A stretch of 64,000 nucleotides of DNA from DATNPH01 sp036703315. Its GTDB lineage: Bacteria; Cyanobacteriota; Cyanobacteriia; Cyanobacteriales; Coleofasciculaceae. Both the position numbers and the translations under genes were made by a program. Below are positions 16,423-25,392 of this stretch, piece after piece (positions within the stretch are counted from its first letter, which is position 1; every line of letters begins with the position of its first letter). The DNA lies in contig DATNPH010000032.1 of the NCBI GenBank assembly GCA_036703315.1, positions 39,601 to 103,600 of the forward strand, read 5' to 3'. Under the pieces are notes generated by a model. It did not search any database. It saw only the letters and a program-made list of their open reading frames with translations, and was not told the origin of the DNA.

Positions 16423-18715
16423 GTGGTTTTCCAACGGGAGCTTCGGCATAGTAGCGGTGATAGTAGTCATAGGAGTTGGCTGTGTAGCCTTTGACACCAT
16501 TGGCAATAACTCCCAAGACGCGAGCGCGAGACGTTTTTAACCCATATAGGACTTGTTTGAAGACTTCGCGATTTGTTCTACCCAGTCCCACAACCATGAC
16601 GATTCCATCGGTATGCGCCGCGAGGAGTCTCGCATCCGCTAGACCAAGCAGAGGAGGTGTATCGAAGATCACCAGGTCGTAAGTCTCATGGAAGCGCTCA
16701 ACTAAATCCCGCATCTTTTTCGAGGACAGCAATCGAGTTGGGTCAGGTGGGATTTGACCAGCCGTCAGCACAAAGAGATTGTCTTCTATCGGTGATTGCT
16801 GGATTACATCATCAACCCTAATCTCACTGGAAATGACATTGCTCAATCCCCATACGTTGGGCAAATCTGTCCTCACATGAATCTGAGGACGCCGCAAATC
16901 TGCATCCACTAGTAACACCCGTTGCCCCATAGCTGCTGCTGCCTGTGCCAAGAAGGTAGCCGTGGTAGATTTACCATCTGCCGGTACAGCTGAACTCATT
17001 ACCAAAGAGCGAATGGGTTGATCGGGACTCAGGAATTCAAGATTTGTGTGGAGAGCACGAAACGCCTCTAAAAAAGGAGAAGTAATGTAACGATGAGTCT
17101 GACCACCGATTTTGAACTGTTGAGTTTCCGTATCGGGTATGGAGCCGATTATTGTACTTTCGAGGTAACTCTTGACTTCTTTGGTAAACGGAATCATTCC
17201 TAAGATAGGTAAACCAGTGCTGTCTTTGAGTTCATCGGGAGAGTGAAACACCTTATCCAGCTTTTCGGCTAAGAATGCGGCACCAGCTCCTGCCAGTAAA
17301 CCCGCGATCGCACCCATGAGCAGACCACGCGGCACGTTAGGCGAGATAGGCATTTCGGGCTTTTTAATCTGGGAAATCGCCTGCCAGGAACCAGTTTTTT
17401 GGGCATCCTCAATTTGCAGCGTTTCCTGAACGGCGAGAAAGCGGCCTAAGCTCTCCGTTGCCACCTTTAGCTTCTGCTGTAAATCCGTATAGTTACGAGC
17501 GATGATCGGCCAGTTGGTCAGCTGCTGATTCAACTGAACTTCCGCCTGGGCGATCGCTTTTGCGCGTTCTTCTAGAACCTTCCGTTGGTTTGTCGCCTCT
17601 GCCAGCTTTTTGGTCACCTCCAAGCGAATAGAACTTGGGGAAGCCAGGGTTTCCGCGTTGCTGGGGATACCAGCAGGCGTTGTTCCGAGAACTTTTGCGG
17701 CTTCCTGGTTCACCAGAGGTTGTAATCTTTGCTGCTGTTCGCGCAGAGCTTGAAGGTTCGGACTCTCTTCAGTGAACCGCGCTGACTCAGCGGCAATCTT
17801 ACTTTCGACCTCAGAGAGTTTGTTGAGTAACTGTTGGTAGCGGGTGGCTTCTGAGAGTGCTGATGCCGCGAGCGCTTGCTCCGGCGCTACTCCCAAATCT
17901 CTTAACTGATTTTGTAGTTCTATGGAGAGCTGCTCAGTTTCACGAAGCTGGGTTTCGGCTTGTTGTCGTTGTTGTGTAATCTGACCGATACTGCTGGTCA
18001 ACAGTTGACCTTGAGTTTCTGGATCAATAATGTTGTACCGCTGCCGAAGCTCCTGAAGTTCCTTCTGAAGCGAATCAACTCGATCCTTGAGTTGTTTTGT
18101 CTGTTCATTGACAAAACTGAGTCCTTGTTTTACTGCCGTGCGCTGCTCAGTCTCAGAGTAATTGATATAGCCCTTAGCGACTTGCTCCAAGACAAACTTA
18201 ATCTTATCGGGGTCTGAATCTTGGTAGCGAACTTCTAAAATCTTGGTATCTTTCAGCCGAGACAGCGCCAGTTGACCTCGGAGGGTCTCGTAGTTAATAT
18301 CTGGATACTGAGCCTGAATTTTCTTCAAAATGGGAGTCATCACCTGAGGACTCCACAAGACCTGCATTTGAGTCTCGTAGTCCGGACCTTTGATTTGATC
18401 GCTGACGTCTTTGCTGAGAGATTTCGTCAGCTTATCAACCTTGTCTTCACCGGAAACGGGCCCGACTAACAGCTGAAATTTGCCCTCATACTTGGGAACT
18501 TGCTTCAAGACTTTGGCAGCAACCCCGGCGCTAACCGCGATCGCCACACCGGCAATAATGACTATCCGACGACGGGCAACAGCCAGTATTTGACGAAGAT
18601 CAAAGTTATCTTCCTCAAGCATAGAAAATTCTGCTGCATTAAATGGAGCGGCTTGAGACGACTTTTGACCGTTCCCGTTGGGTAGCCCCGATTGAAAATC
18701 TCCATCTAGACCCAT
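16403..18715 (-). CDS. Polysaccharide co-polymerase / tyrosine autokinase (Wzc-like)
   Basis: The 770-residue protein combines a Wzz chain-length domain with a BY-kinase domain. Residues about 37-130 hold the first membrane span (IVIIAGVAIAVSAGVAAKV) and the Wzz head, followed by a long coiled coil rich in Gln and Glu and a second span (GLLMGAIAGLLAGAGAAFLAE). The cytoplasmic kinase has Walker A' SAVPADGKSTTA, Walker A'' VLLVDADLRRP and Walker B VIFDTPPLLGLADA. The C-terminus carries a tyrosine cluster (YTANSYDYYHRYYAE), the expected autophosphorylation tail. Such proteins control chain length and export of capsule or exopolysaccharide. The gene is transcribed away from the WecA-like gene and may serve the large glycan locus downstream. 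Confidence 0.93.
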   Translation of the reverse strand: MGLDGDFQSGLPNGNGQKSSQAAPFNAAEFSMLEEDNFDLRQILAVARRRIVIIAGVAIAVSAGVAAKVLKQVPKYEGKFQLLVGPVSGEDKVDKLTKSLSKDVSDQIKGPDYETQMQVLWSPQVMTPILKKIQAQYPDINYETLRGQLALSRLKDTKILEVRYQDSDPDKIKFVLEQVAKGYINYSETEQRTAVKQGLSFVNEQTKQLKDRVDSLQKELQELRQRYNIIDPETQGQLLTSSIGQITQQRQQAETQLRETEQLSIELQNQLRDLGVAPEQALAASALSEATRYQQLLNKLSEVESKIAAESARFTEESPNLQALREQQQRLQPLVNQEAAKVLGTTPAGIPSNAETLASPSSIRLEVTKKLAEATNQRKVLEERAKAIAQAEVQLNQQLTNWPIIARNYTDLQQKLKVATESLGRFLAVQETLQIEDAQKTGSWQAISQIKKPEMPISPNVPRGLLMGAIAGLLAGAGAAFLAEKLDKVFHSPDELKDSTGLPILGMIPFTKEVKSYLESTIIGSIPDTETQQFKIGGQTHRYITSPFLEAFRALHTNLEFLSPDQPIRSLVMSSAVPADGKSTTATFLAQAAAAMGQRVLLVDADLRRPQIHVRTDLPNVWGLSNVISSEIRVDDVIQQSPIEDNLFVLTAGQIPPDPTRLLSSKKMRDLVERFHETYDLVIFDTPPLLGLADARLLAAHTDGIVMVVGLGRTNREVFKQVLYGLKTSRARVLGVIANGVKGYTANSYDYYHRYYAEAPVGKPLSRGRR

Positions 18716-19279
18716 AGTTCAAAAATACCAAAGTGTATGCGACCAAAGAAAAGTTTATTTTCCTCAAATGCAGGACAATTGCTAGCGAGGATGATTGGCT
18801 TGAGCAAGCCTTACCAAATACTGATACAGCTCTTGTGTCGCTCGTCAGGACAAACTGGCTTAGGGCTTGAGGATTTTAAAGATTAAGAAAAAGAAAGTGA
18901 TGCCCGTTAAAACTCCGTAGATATGAGTTTGCTAAGGACTATAAAAGTCTTGCTTTGTCATCTTTCTTTTGGACGACTGTTCTGCCCTATATGTTTCTCG
19001 GGATGATACTAAGTGAAGGAGATTGGATTATTTGTAGTTAAATAGCACTAACTTAAATAAAAATTGCCTAGGCTGGGTTGAGGAACGAAACTCAGCACAC
19101 CTCACAACTTGTTAAGTTTTGCTCTAGCTCAACTCAACCTACAATTTCTACAGTTTCCTTAAGTTAGCAATGCGATCGCCTTGCTGACCACAAACTAACT
19201 TATCTTTGTCCGACTCATCTTTATCCGGATTCTTATCTCAAACTGAAGTATCATTTGCCGTTTAAGTAAGAATTGGCAG
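18716..19279. other. Divergent promoter region between wzc-like and wecA-like genes
   Basis: 564 bases without a gene. A cyanobacterial hairpin repeat, GCTGGGTT-gaggaacga-AACTCAGC, lies at 19072-19096. The rest is AT-rich and must contain two divergent promoters, which I could not place with confidence. Confidence 0.55.
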
Positions 19280-20359
19280 ATGAATTTTTACAGCTTTCTT
19301 CAGTCTCTCGGCATTGCCAACCCCAAGGGGATCGGCTGGCTGGCAGTGGTGTTCAGCTTCTTATTGGCTTGGTGCGTGACTTGGTACTTTATTCCAGCAG
19401 TACGATCTTTTGCGTTACGGGTTGGCTGGGCTGACCAACCCAACTCGCGGCGACTGAATCAAGAACCCTTACCCAATGCCGGAGGCTTAGCTATCTATGC
19501 TGGAGTAGTCGCTGCTCTTGTACTCGCTACCCTTCTAAGACCAATCGTGATCGAAGGTGTCTTGGCTCAAGTAGTGACGATTCTGTTGGGAGCTTCGATC
19601 TTAGTTTTGGTAGGCTTTATTGACGACCAGTATGGTCTACCTCCCCTGTTTCGATTGTTGACCCAGATTCTCACGGCGCTTTTGCTAGTGACGAGCAACG
19701 TTGGTATTCAAGCTAGCTTTGGTACCCCGTTTGACCTACTGTTCTCGATTTCCCTGACCGTGCTATGGGTTGTGGGGATTACCAACGCCATTAATCTGAT
19801 GGACGGGATGGACGGGTTGGCAGGGGGAGTCAGCTTTATCACGGCGATGAGCCTGTTGGCTGTTTCGGCTCAGTTTCCCACCCGTGCAGCAGCGACGTTG
19901 CTGTTGGCGGCGTTAGGGGGCGCAGCGCTAGGTTTTTTACGACATAATTTTCATCCCTCGCACATCATTATGGGAGATGCAGGAGCCTATTTTTTTGGCT
20001 ATATACTGGCAGCAACGAGCATTTTAGGCAACCTGAAAGTTACGACAGTATTCGCTCTAGTACCCACAGCTCTGTTTTTGCTGGTGCCAGTGCTGGATAC
20101 GACCCAAGTGTTTGTGCGGCGATTGTTAGCTGGGAAAAACCCCCTGAGTACTCCTGGTAAAGACCACCTACACCACCGCTTGCTAGCTTGGGGCTTCTCT
20201 CAACGTCATGCAGCGGTCACGCTTTGGGGGATTACTTTAGTTTCTAATTGGCTAGCGATGAAATTGCAAGGGATGACACCGCTAGTGATTTATTGCACGA
20301 TGGGCAGCATCATCATGCTTTTGGGCTTTACGGTTTGGCAACGGATGCGAGTCATCTGA
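19280..20359 (+). CDS. WecA/TagO-like polyprenyl-phosphate sugar-1-phosphate transferase
   Basis: This 359-residue polytopic membrane protein (about ten spans) belongs to the MraY/WecA family, which transfers a sugar-1-phosphate from a UDP-sugar to undecaprenyl phosphate. Visible signatures are LPNAGGLAIY, FIDDQYGLPP (Asp pair), NAINLMDGMDGLAGG (catalytic Asp motif), HNFHPSHIIMGDAGA and GKDHLHHRLLAWGFSQRHA (His-rich cytoplasmic loop). It probably primes a cell-surface glycan, in keeping with the adjacent Wzc-like gene and the glycan locus beyond the lasso cluster. The exact sugar cannot be read from the sequence. Confidence 0.9.
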   Translation: MNFYSFLQSLGIANPKGIGWLAVVFSFLLAWCVTWYFIPAVRSFALRVGWADQPNSRRLNQEPLPNAGGLAIYAGVVAALVLATLLRPIVIEGVLAQVVTILLGASILVLVGFIDDQYGLPPLFRLLTQILTALLLVTSNVGIQASFGTPFDLLFSISLTVLWVVGITNAINLMDGMDGLAGGVSFITAMSLLAVSAQFPTRAAATLLLAALGGAALGFLRHNFHPSHIIMGDAGAYFFGYILAATSILGNLKVTTVFALVPTALFLLVPVLDTTQVFVRRLLAGKNPLSTPGKDHLHHRLLAWGFSQRHAAVTLWGITLVSNWLAMKLQGMTPLVIYCTMGSIIMLLGFTVWQRMRVI

Positions 20360-20670
20360 CTCCTAGCAGGGTGCAAGGGGGTGATGCGATCAGCTTCGCT
20401 GGTGCTCTTATGCGATCGCGCTGTTCACCTACCGTGGGACTCAACTGCTTATCTGGCTTTGTCCGTGCTGTTTATCAGTTTGTACACTCGCTCAGTATTT
20501 ATTGTGATTAGTCAACAGCAACTGTAGGAAACAAGAGAGTTATGCATCCTCTTGGAGGAATATCATTGGAACTCCAGTCTCAGCGATATCGAGACGGCAG
20601 TGCACTCTTTCACCAATTAGGTCTTCTAAATATCCTGATAACTCTCCAGAGATTTGTATTACTAACTGTA

Positions 20671-20805
20671 TCAAGTCGGGTTAGATCTTTATGTTTCGGT
20701 CAAGTGTGTGATTAGCCATTAGTCTTTCTTGTCAAAGGCTGATGACTAACAACGGATTATAAAAACGACAAATTATATACAAAGTGTTCAGTCAACCCGA
20801 CTTGA
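20671..20805. mobile_element. Miniature element with 12-bp inverted ends flanked by TA
   Basis: TCAAGTCGGGTT (20671-20682) and AACCCGACTTGA (20794-20805) are perfect inverted copies, each bordered outside by TA (the pairing extends to 14 bp with the TA). A TA target duplication is typical of IS630/mariner-type elements and their MITEs. The 135-bp interior has no coding capacity. It sits about 100 bases upstream of the first lasso gene, within the otherwise featureless 20360-20902 gap. Confidence 0.6.
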
Positions 20806-20902
20806 TATCAATTCTCCTCAATGGATGCTCGCAACGAACGTGACTTCATTGAAGTGAGGATGAATAGAAATTCTGAATCTCAGTATACCCACTCAGAAAA
20901 TA

Positions 20903-21217
20903 ATGGATACCTTAGAACTAGCTCGCTTGGTTTCGAATCATTCAATTGTAGAGGCAGTCAAAGATCAAGTTTCTGCTGATTTAGCTGGAGAAGCGGCCAT
21001 CCTCAATCTCAAATCTGGAGTGTACTACGGCTTGAACGAAGTCGGAGCGAGGATTTGGCAGCTAATGCAGGAGCCAAGGACTGTAACGACAATTCGGGAT
21101 ACCCTGCTGGAGGAGTACGAGGTTGAACCCGACTCTTGTGAGCGTGACCTATTAGCATTGCTCCGAGATTTAGCCATTGCCGGACTTATTGAGGTTAGGG
21201 ATGAAGCCGCTGCGTAA
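20903..21217 (+). CDS. Lasso peptide RRE protein (PqqD-like, B1)
   Basis: The 104-residue PqqD-fold RiPP recognition element is expected to bind the precursor leader and present it to the leader peptidase and cyclase. It shows the PqqD pattern of an N-terminal beta region (AAILNLKSGVYYGLNEVGARIWQLM) followed by helices (TTIRDTLLEEYEV...CERDLLALLRDLAIAGLIEV). Its stop overlaps the start of the leader-peptidase gene, which implies translational coupling. In lasso clusters with split B proteins this is B1. It opens the operon B1-B2-C. Confidence 0.92.
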   Translation: MDTLELARLVSNHSIVEAVKDQVSADLAGEAAILNLKSGVYYGLNEVGARIWQLMQEPRTVTTIRDTLLEEYEVEPDSCERDLLALLRDLAIAGLIEVRDEAAA

Positions 21218-21647
21218 GTTCTTACACCTCAAAGCTAGCGATCGCCATCTTCTGATTGTTACTTTTACTTTACTCGGAGCCATTCGATTGGGACTGTGGC
21301 TGCTGCCGTTTCGGACATGGCGTCACTTATTATCACGCCTGATGCAGGCGCAGTCGAAGTTACACAAATCAGATCCAGCCTCTGTTAGTCAAGTCGTTTG
21401 GGCGGTATGTGTCGTTAGCCACTACATGCCTGGTGGTGTCAAATGTTTGGCTCGCGCCGCTGCAACCCAAGTGCTCCTGAGTCGGCACGGTCACGCCGCT
21501 GACCTACACATTGGGGTGGCCAAGGGAGAGGAAGGGCAGTTAGAGGCTCATGCTTGGGTAGAAAGTCAAGGGCAGATTGTAATCGGTAACCTCAGCAACC
21601 TGTCACGCTTCACTCCCTTGTCAACTTTTGGAGGCAACAGACGATGA
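21201..21647 (+). CDS. Lasso peptide leader peptidase (transglutaminase-like, B2)
   Basis: The 149-residue protein is the transglutaminase-like cysteine protease that removes the leader from the lasso precursor. The likely nucleophile is C82 in GGVKCLARAAATQVLL and the catalytic His is H117 in EAHAWVES; I could not assign the third triad residue confidently. The N-terminal third (LLIVTFTLLGAIRLGLWLLPF) is hydrophobic, as is common in B2 proteins. I chose ATG 21201 (MKPLRKFL) because a GAGG-TTAGGG Shine-Dalgarno precedes it; the longer frame from 21177 lies inside B1. It overlaps B1 by 17 bases and C by 4 bases (ATGA). Confidence 0.92.
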   Translation: MKPLRKFLHLKASDRHLLIVTFTLLGAIRLGLWLLPFRTWRHLLSRLMQAQSKLHKSDPASVSQVVWAVCVVSHYMPGGVKCLARAAATQVLLSRHGHAADLHIGVAKGEEGQLEAHAWVESQGQIVIGNLSNLSRFTPLSTFGGNRR

Positions 21648-23611
21648 GTGCGATCGCCGGTATTTACTATCTCGATGGCCGACCTGTAGACTGTGCTGAC
21701 TTGGGACGCCTAGTCGATACTTTAGCGCACCGGGGACCGGATAATTCAGCTATCTGGAATGAGGGGTCTATTGGCTTGGGGCATCGGATGCTATGGACTA
21801 CACCCGAATCTCTTCTGGAAAAACTGCCACTGGTCAACCAGACGGGTAATCTTGTTATCACTGCTGATGCTCGAATTGATAATCGAGATGAACTGATTGC
21901 GGCGCTAGGCTTATCTGACCGCCCAGCCGAGAAGATTACGGATAGCCAGCTCATTCTAGTCGCTTATGAGAAATGGGGTAATCGCTGCCCCGAGTATCTC
22001 CTAGGAGACTTTGCCTTTGCCATCTGGGATGGACGCCAGCAGCAGCTATTCTGTGCCAGAGACCCTATCGGCGTGAAACCGTTTTACTACTATCACTCTG
22101 ATAGGCTATTGGTCTTTGCTTCTGAAATTAAAGCCTTGTTCTGCCTGAGTGAGGTACCCCGCCAGCTAAACGAGACTAGAGTAGCTGATTACCTGGTGCA
22201 GAAAAATGGTTACATAAACTCTATTCTGGAAGATCACAAGATGACACTTTACCAAAATCTGGTGCCGCTTCCTGGTGCGCACTGGATGACGGTGAATCCT
22301 GACAGGATACAGATGCAGACCTACTGGTCACTCGATCCAGAGCGTGAGCTGCGGTTGAGTTGTAACGAAGAATACGCCGAGGCTTTCCGGGAGCTGTTTA
22401 CTAAAGCTGTAAAGTGCCGTCTGCGAAGTGCTTTCCCAGTAGGGGTCATGCTCAGTGGCGGGATAGACTCTTCCTCAGTAGCCTGTACGGCAAGTCAAGT
22501 ACTTCAAGAAGCAGGAACCTCACGCTTGGCGACTTTCTCGGCCATATTTCCCAGCTTACCAGCCAAAGAATTGCGCTTCGTTGATGAACGCCATTATCTC
22601 AAGGCTGTCCTAGACAAAGGTGGCTTTGAGCCTCACTACATAGAGGCAGACCGTCTGAGTCCTCTGCGGGACGTAGATAACGTCTACTTTCACGAGGACG
22701 AATCTGTTTGTGCTCCTAATTTATACCTGACCCGGAACATTTATCGAGTCGCCAACAAGCAAAATATTCGGGTAATGCTGGATGGTCTAGACGGCGACAC
22801 TGTTGTCTCCCATGGTACTCTACATCTTAAGGAGCTGGCACAGGCAGGACACTGGCTACAATTGGCTCAGCAGATGGGAGTTGCCAGAATTTACAGCTAC
22901 TCACCTTGGAGCTTGTTTTGGTATTGCTTGTGGTCTTATAGTCTCAGAGCTAAACTAGTTCGTGGTCCAATACGCAAGGTTTGGCAAAAAATAAACGGTT
23001 ACAGCCAATCCCAGCAAAACGTCAGCCCAATTATCAATGCTAATTTCGCCCAGCGCCTGAATCTAGCAGAACGCATTCAAGACCTAGAAAGTAAGGCGTC
23101 TAACTATCAGACAGTGAGAGGGGAACACTACAAGAATCTCACGGCGGGGATTGTCCAATCAGGTCTACATTCGGTCGGTCGGACAGGAGCAGCTCTGGCG
23201 ATCGAGCCTCGTCATCCTTTCTTCGATAAGCGATTAGTGGAGTTCTGTCTAGCTCTCCCAACCGAGCAAAAACTAAGCCAAGGATGGAGTCGCATTGTCC
23301 TGCGGCGGGCTATGACCGATATTCTGCCCGCAGCCATTCAGTGGCGAGACAGTAAGGCAAACCTTAGTTCCAGCTTTGATCGAGGTTTCTTGACCCATGA
23401 ACGCGAACTCCTTGAGCGGATTGTGTTTGGCGAGCCAGGAATTTTGGCGGATTACGTGGACTTTGTTAGCTTGCGTGAAGCTTACGATCGGTATGTTAAG
23501 GCAGCGCTCCGGGATGACTACACCTCTCCAGAGGTTGACCGAGATGCCTGCACAATTTGGTTGGTGGTTACGTTAGCTGTGTGGTTGCAGGAGGTAGGCT
23601 TGATGCCTTGA
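21644..23611 (+). CDS. Lasso cyclase (asparagine synthetase B-like, C)
   Basis: The 655-residue protein has an N-terminal class II amidotransferase-like domain and a C-terminal ATP-pyrophosphatase domain. The PP-loop reads MLSGGIDSSSVAC near residues 268-280, followed by MLDGLDGDTVVSHG. It is expected to adenylate the Asp side chain of the core and close the macrolactam with Gly1. The glutaminase Cys2 is replaced by Ser (MSAIAGIYY instead of MCGIAG), so it should not hydrolyse glutamine. This separates it from the genuine asparagine synthetase at 53440. GGAGG precedes the ATG, which overlaps the B2 stop as ATGA. Confidence 0.93.
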   Translation: MSAIAGIYYLDGRPVDCADLGRLVDTLAHRGPDNSAIWNEGSIGLGHRMLWTTPESLLEKLPLVNQTGNLVITADARIDNRDELIAALGLSDRPAEKITDSQLILVAYEKWGNRCPEYLLGDFAFAIWDGRQQQLFCARDPIGVKPFYYYHSDRLLVFASEIKALFCLSEVPRQLNETRVADYLVQKNGYINSILEDHKMTLYQNLVPLPGAHWMTVNPDRIQMQTYWSLDPERELRLSCNEEYAEAFRELFTKAVKCRLRSAFPVGVMLSGGIDSSSVACTASQVLQEAGTSRLATFSAIFPSLPAKELRFVDERHYLKAVLDKGGFEPHYIEADRLSPLRDVDNVYFHEDESVCAPNLYLTRNIYRVANKQNIRVMLDGLDGDTVVSHGTLHLKELAQAGHWLQLAQQMGVARIYSYSPWSLFWYCLWSYSLRAKLVRGPIRKVWQKINGYSQSQQNVSPIINANFAQRLNLAERIQDLESKASNYQTVRGEHYKNLTAGIVQSGLHSVGRTGAALAIEPRHPFFDKRLVEFCLALPTEQKLSQGWSRIVLRRAMTDILPAAIQWRDSKANLSSSFDRGFLTHERELLERIVFGEPGILADYVDFVSLREAYDRYVKAALRDDYTSPEVDRDACTIWLVVTLAVWLQEVGLMP

Positions 23612-23827
23612 GAGTAGTATTCAACGAAATGGAATTATGATGTGCCACGCTGCATGGATGCGGCATCTAACTAGGTATGGAAATTACTTACAACACTCTT
23701 GCTTGGATAGTCGCCAATATATGCAGCTATGTAAATCTGATTAATTTTTTTATCAAGTTGTTATTACAATTGCCTATTATTAACAGTTAATACATCAAAT
23801 TCAAATTTTATTTTAGTTAAAAATTAA

Positions 23828-23856
23828 TTGATATAGTAAATAAATAATGTTAAGAT
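23828..23856 (+). promoter_or_regulatory. Putative sigma70-type promoter for the lasso precursor
   Basis: TTGATA (23828-23833), a 17-base spacer and TAAGAT (23851-23856) lie in an AT-rich stretch 31 bases before the precursor ATG. The short 5' leader contains a GGAGA Shine-Dalgarno. A dedicated promoter would allow the precursor to be made in excess over the enzymes. The prediction is from sequence only. The rest of 23612-23827 is AT-rich with nothing else recognisable. Confidence 0.5.
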
Positions 23857-23887
23857 TAAAGTGTATATTTCATCTAATGGAGATATT

Positions 23888-24028
23888 ATGAACAGTAAAA
23901 AAGCCGCCAAAAAGGCTTACTCGAAACCTCAATTGACCAATTTTGGTGCAGTAAAAGATCTAACCCAAGGACTCAATACCCCTGGTAGTGGAGATGCAAT
24001 ATTCAATGTATTAATTCCAAGCAGGTAA
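23888..24028 (+). CDS. Lasso peptide precursor (A)
   Basis: The 46-residue peptide starts MNSKKAAKKAYSKPQLTNFG. Its leader matches the RRE-binding signature exactly: Y11, P14, L16, G20 and T26 (YxxPxLxxxGxxxxxT). With Thr at -2 and Gln27 at -1, cleavage gives the core GLNTPGSGDAIFNVLIPSR. Gly1 is the usual N-terminal residue, and D9 is the only acidic residue, so a nine-residue Gly1-Asp9 ring with a ten-residue tail is predicted. F12, L15, I16 or R19 could act as steric plugs. GGAGA precedes the ATG by about 4 bases. It lies between the cyclase and kinase genes. Confidence 0.9.
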   Translation: MNSKKAAKKAYSKPQLTNFGAVKDLTQGLNTPGSGDAIFNVLIPSR

Positions 24029-24054
24029 ATCCTTCGGATAAGCAGCATATAAGC

Positions 24055-24109
24055 GGTAGAAGCATGTCTATTCGCTGGATAAAAAGCGATATTGAGGCTA
24101 GCTTCTACC
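24055..24109. promoter_or_regulatory. Stem-loop after the lasso precursor gene
   Basis: GGTAGAAGC (24055-24063) and GCTTCTACC (24101-24109) pair perfectly, with a smaller internal pair TCGCT/AGCGA. No T run follows. A structure here, 26 bases after the precursor stop, could stabilise the short precursor mRNA or attenuate read-through into the kinase and exporter genes. The 24110-24244 remainder is AT-rich and empty. Confidence 0.5.
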
Positions 24110-24244
24110 CAAAATTCATTATTAGAAATAGTTTCAATAGAAAATATTTTAAAAACACATGGTGTTAAAATCTATTACAAAATTGGTGTTATTGGGAATT
24201 TTTTAAAGACAGAATTAAATCATTAAAGGAAATAATAAGAGCCG

Positions 24245-25216
24245 ATGAAAAAGATGTTTGTATATAGTACCTACGGTTTGCGGATTAAGTCTTTCATGCC
24301 TCTACCTGAACTGCTCCCGGCTACTGAATTGGAGTGGGATATTTCAATAGATGTGGGTTCTACTGACTGCATTCCTGTAGAAGTTTTGGGCAAGCAGTGG
24401 TATCTCAAGATAACCCCAACTCAGGCTGTACTCTATCTGCCAGGATTGGTGACTTTTGTAGTGTGCGAGGGCCTCAGAATTCTTATTGATGCAGCCCCAG
24501 ATGCAGACGAAGATTTAGTCCGCGCCTACCTTGTGGGAATGGTGATGGGAATTGTGCTCTTTCAAAGGGGTCTGAGCGTGCTGCACGCCAGTGCAGTCGA
24601 GGTAAATGGATGCTCTGTAGCTTTCATGGGTAATTCTGGTCAGGGAAAGTCTTCGCTGGCAGCAGCACTGCAAAGACAGGGGTATGCGTTGCGAAACGAT
24701 GATGTAACCCCTGTTAGCTTGAATGGGGACTTGGCGATCGCTTACCCAGGATTTCCCCAAATGAAGCTGAGTTCTGAATCGGCAGCTGTTTTGGAATACA
24801 GTCCCGACTTGCTATTTGAACTGAATTCACTCGAACACAAGCGAGGCTATCGGGTTATAGATACATTTACTCAAACTCCTCTCCCCCTCCGATGTATTTA
24901 TTTGCTGGAACGGGGAGACGACATGCAGGTTACTGAACCCCTAAATCCCTCGGAAGCATTGATGGAACTGATTAGTCAATCTTGGCCAACCCGCTTGGGG
25001 CAACCAGGAGGTTCTCACCATTTCCTACAATGCTGCGATTTGGCTAAGAGAGTACCCTTTTACCGTCTGCATCGGACTGATAACCTTTCACGTCTACCAG
25101 ACTTAGCTAAGTTTGTGAAAGATCATCTAGAGTGGCAAGCTGAGCTAAACCCGAATTTGCTCAATGTGTGCCAATGCTCAAAGCCAACACCTGACTATGA
25201 GTTTTGTTCGATTTAG
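24245..25216 (+). CDS. HPr kinase-like lasso peptide tailoring kinase
   Basis: The 323-residue protein resembles the HPr serine kinase C-domain: P-loop GNSGQGKSS at about residues 129-137, preceded by LSVLHASAVEVNG and followed by LRNDDVTPV. Relatives in paeninodin-type clusters phosphorylate a C-terminal Ser of the lasso precursor. Here the core ends in Pro-Ser-Arg, so the presumed acceptor Ser18 is penultimate; Ser7 and Thr4 lie in the ring. AAGGAAA lies upstream of ATG 24245. Its position between precursor and exporter supports a tailoring role. Substrate assignment is inference. Confidence 0.85.
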   Translation: MKKMFVYSTYGLRIKSFMPLPELLPATELEWDISIDVGSTDCIPVEVLGKQWYLKITPTQAVLYLPGLVTFVVCEGLRILIDAAPDADEDLVRAYLVGMVMGIVLFQRGLSVLHASAVEVNGCSVAFMGNSGQGKSSLAAALQRQGYALRNDDVTPVSLNGDLAIAYPGFPQMKLSSESAAVLEYSPDLLFELNSLEHKRGYRVIDTFTQTPLPLRCIYLLERGDDMQVTEPLNPSEALMELISQSWPTRLGQPGGSHHFLQCCDLAKRVPFYRLHRTDNLSRLPDLAKFVKDHLEWQAELNPNLLNVCQCSKPTPDYEFCSI

Positions 25217-25258
25217 TCTTCTATAGCGAAACAGCAAATTAGTGTAATACATATAGGA

Positions 25259-25330
25259 GTGTAGGGGCGGGTTTAGCGCATTATCTGTGTCTTTAAATGA
25301 CTCTCTTACTTCCCAAACCCGTCCTTACAC
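25259..25330. repeat. Inverted repeat between kinase and exporter genes
   Basis: GTGTAGGGGCGGGTTT (25259-25274) and AAACCCGTCCTTACAC (25315-25330) are inverted copies with a mismatch. It belongs to the GTAGGGGCG-type palindromes also seen at 16351 and 59030. Confidence 0.7.
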
Positions 25331-25392
25331 TTGTCTCAGACCTGTAGGAAAGATATATCAGTCTAGAAACCAACCAGTTCACAAGCAGCCTA

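Noticed and set aside
20541..20720. Possible small protein starting MHPLGGISLELQ upstream of the lasso genes
   Set aside because: It has no lasso leader signature and runs into the TA-flanked mini-element. I see no support for translation.
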